The notes below the pieces were generated by a model. The model was not told the DNA's origin. It made no database searches and worked only from the letters and a program-made list of their open reading frames with translations. Source: JBKHXU01 sp046565865 (GTDB lineage: Bacteria > Pseudomonadota > Gammaproteobacteria > Acidiferrobacterales > Sulfurifustaceae). From it: a stretch of 13,792 nucleotides of DNA. The stretch is from contig JBKHXU010000133.1 in assembly GCA_046565865.1 (NCBI GenBank), forward strand, positions 1 through 13,792, read 5' to 3'. The translations under genes were made by a program, and so were the position numbers. Shown here piece by piece: positions 13,540-13,792 of this stretch (the stretch's first letter is position 1; each line of letters begins with the position of its first letter).

Positions 13540-13792
13540 ATGAAGAAAATCATTCAACCGAGAATCGCCTTCGCCAATCGCCAGTACGGTCAAGGTATGA
13601 CCGAATACATTGTCATCACAGCGCTTGTCGCTATCGCTGCCATCGGCGCGTTTATGTTTTTTGGCAATACTGCGCGTCAGCAGGTTGCCGGTATGGCGAC
13701 TGAACTATCGGGGCAGGACGCAACCCAGCAGAGGACGGATGCTCAGACCCAGGCTGCCAATGCGGTCAATCAGGCCAACAAGAACTCGGGTC
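13540..13792 (+). CDS. Flp/type IVb pilin-like protein, 3' end missing
   Basis: The visible 84 residues begin with a short basic leader and the class IVb prepilin motif GQGMTEY: cleavage after G17 would put E22 at +5 and Y23 at +6, followed by a hydrophobic helix (about 24-41). After it the chain turns polar and rich in Q, N, A and T (from about residue 58), unlike the very short standard Flp pilins, and continues beyond the window. GGAGA at 13526-13530 lies nine bases before ATG 13540. The upstream c-di-GMP-I riboswitch suggests that surface-attachment signalling controls it. It could be a Flp pilin, a pseudopilin or another Tad-exported protein; neighbouring genes beyond the edge would decide. 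Confidence 0.8.
   Translation, partial: MKKIIQPRIAFANRQYGQGMTEYIVITALVAIAAIGAFMFFGNTARQQVAGMATELSGQDATQQRTDAQTQAANAVNQANKNSG

Overview
The window reads as a piece of a fairly GC-rich proteobacterial chromosome, most likely from a gammaproteobacterium. This rests on gene order (DUF2244, coxB, coxA, small ORF, ctaG, coxC, reversed DUF2909 gene, SURF1, SCO-like gene, ctaA, ctaB, sco), which matches the aa3 oxidase locus of Pseudomonas and relatives as I remember it, and on the adjacent bioC-bioD pair. I cannot name the genus.

Layout. 1-1346: end of a biotin operon, with bioC cut by the left edge and bioD overlapping it. 1553-6515: DUF2244 protein, then cytochrome c oxidase subunit II with a fused cytochrome c domain, subunit I, a 34-residue membrane ORF, the CuB chaperone CtaG/Cox11 and subunit III. 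This block closes on a strong hairpin at 6534-6565 that can also serve the converging DUF2909 gene (6571-6780, minus). 6865-10776: a second plus-strand block of assembly genes: SURF1, a SCO-like protein, haem A synthase, haem O synthase and a SCO lipoprotein. Most joints overlap as ATGA. Together these genes encode the oxidase core, its haem A pathway (CtaB then CtaA) and its copper insertion (SCO for CuA, CtaG for CuB).

10791-13098: a minus-strand, more accessory-looking stretch: a 43-residue membrane ORF behind a strong Shine-Dalgarno, a bacterial CULT-domain (cereblon-type) protein, a LuxR-type regulator with a plausible promoter, and a DUF2784 membrane protein. 13099-13792: a long leader with a convincing c-di-GMP-I (GEMM) riboswitch, followed by a Flp/type IVb pilin-like gene cut by the right edge.

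Most interesting points: (1) the CULT protein keeps all zinc cysteines and the three-tryptophan cage known to bind thalidomide-type cyclic imides, yet bacterial CULT proteins have no established role; (2) the haem A synthase has lost both expected haem-ligand histidines of its N-terminal half; (3) a c-di-GMP riboswitch heads a pilin gene, with a leader structure that could hide the ribosome-binding site; (4) two unlisted small membrane ORFs sit at 4850-4954 and 10791-10922.
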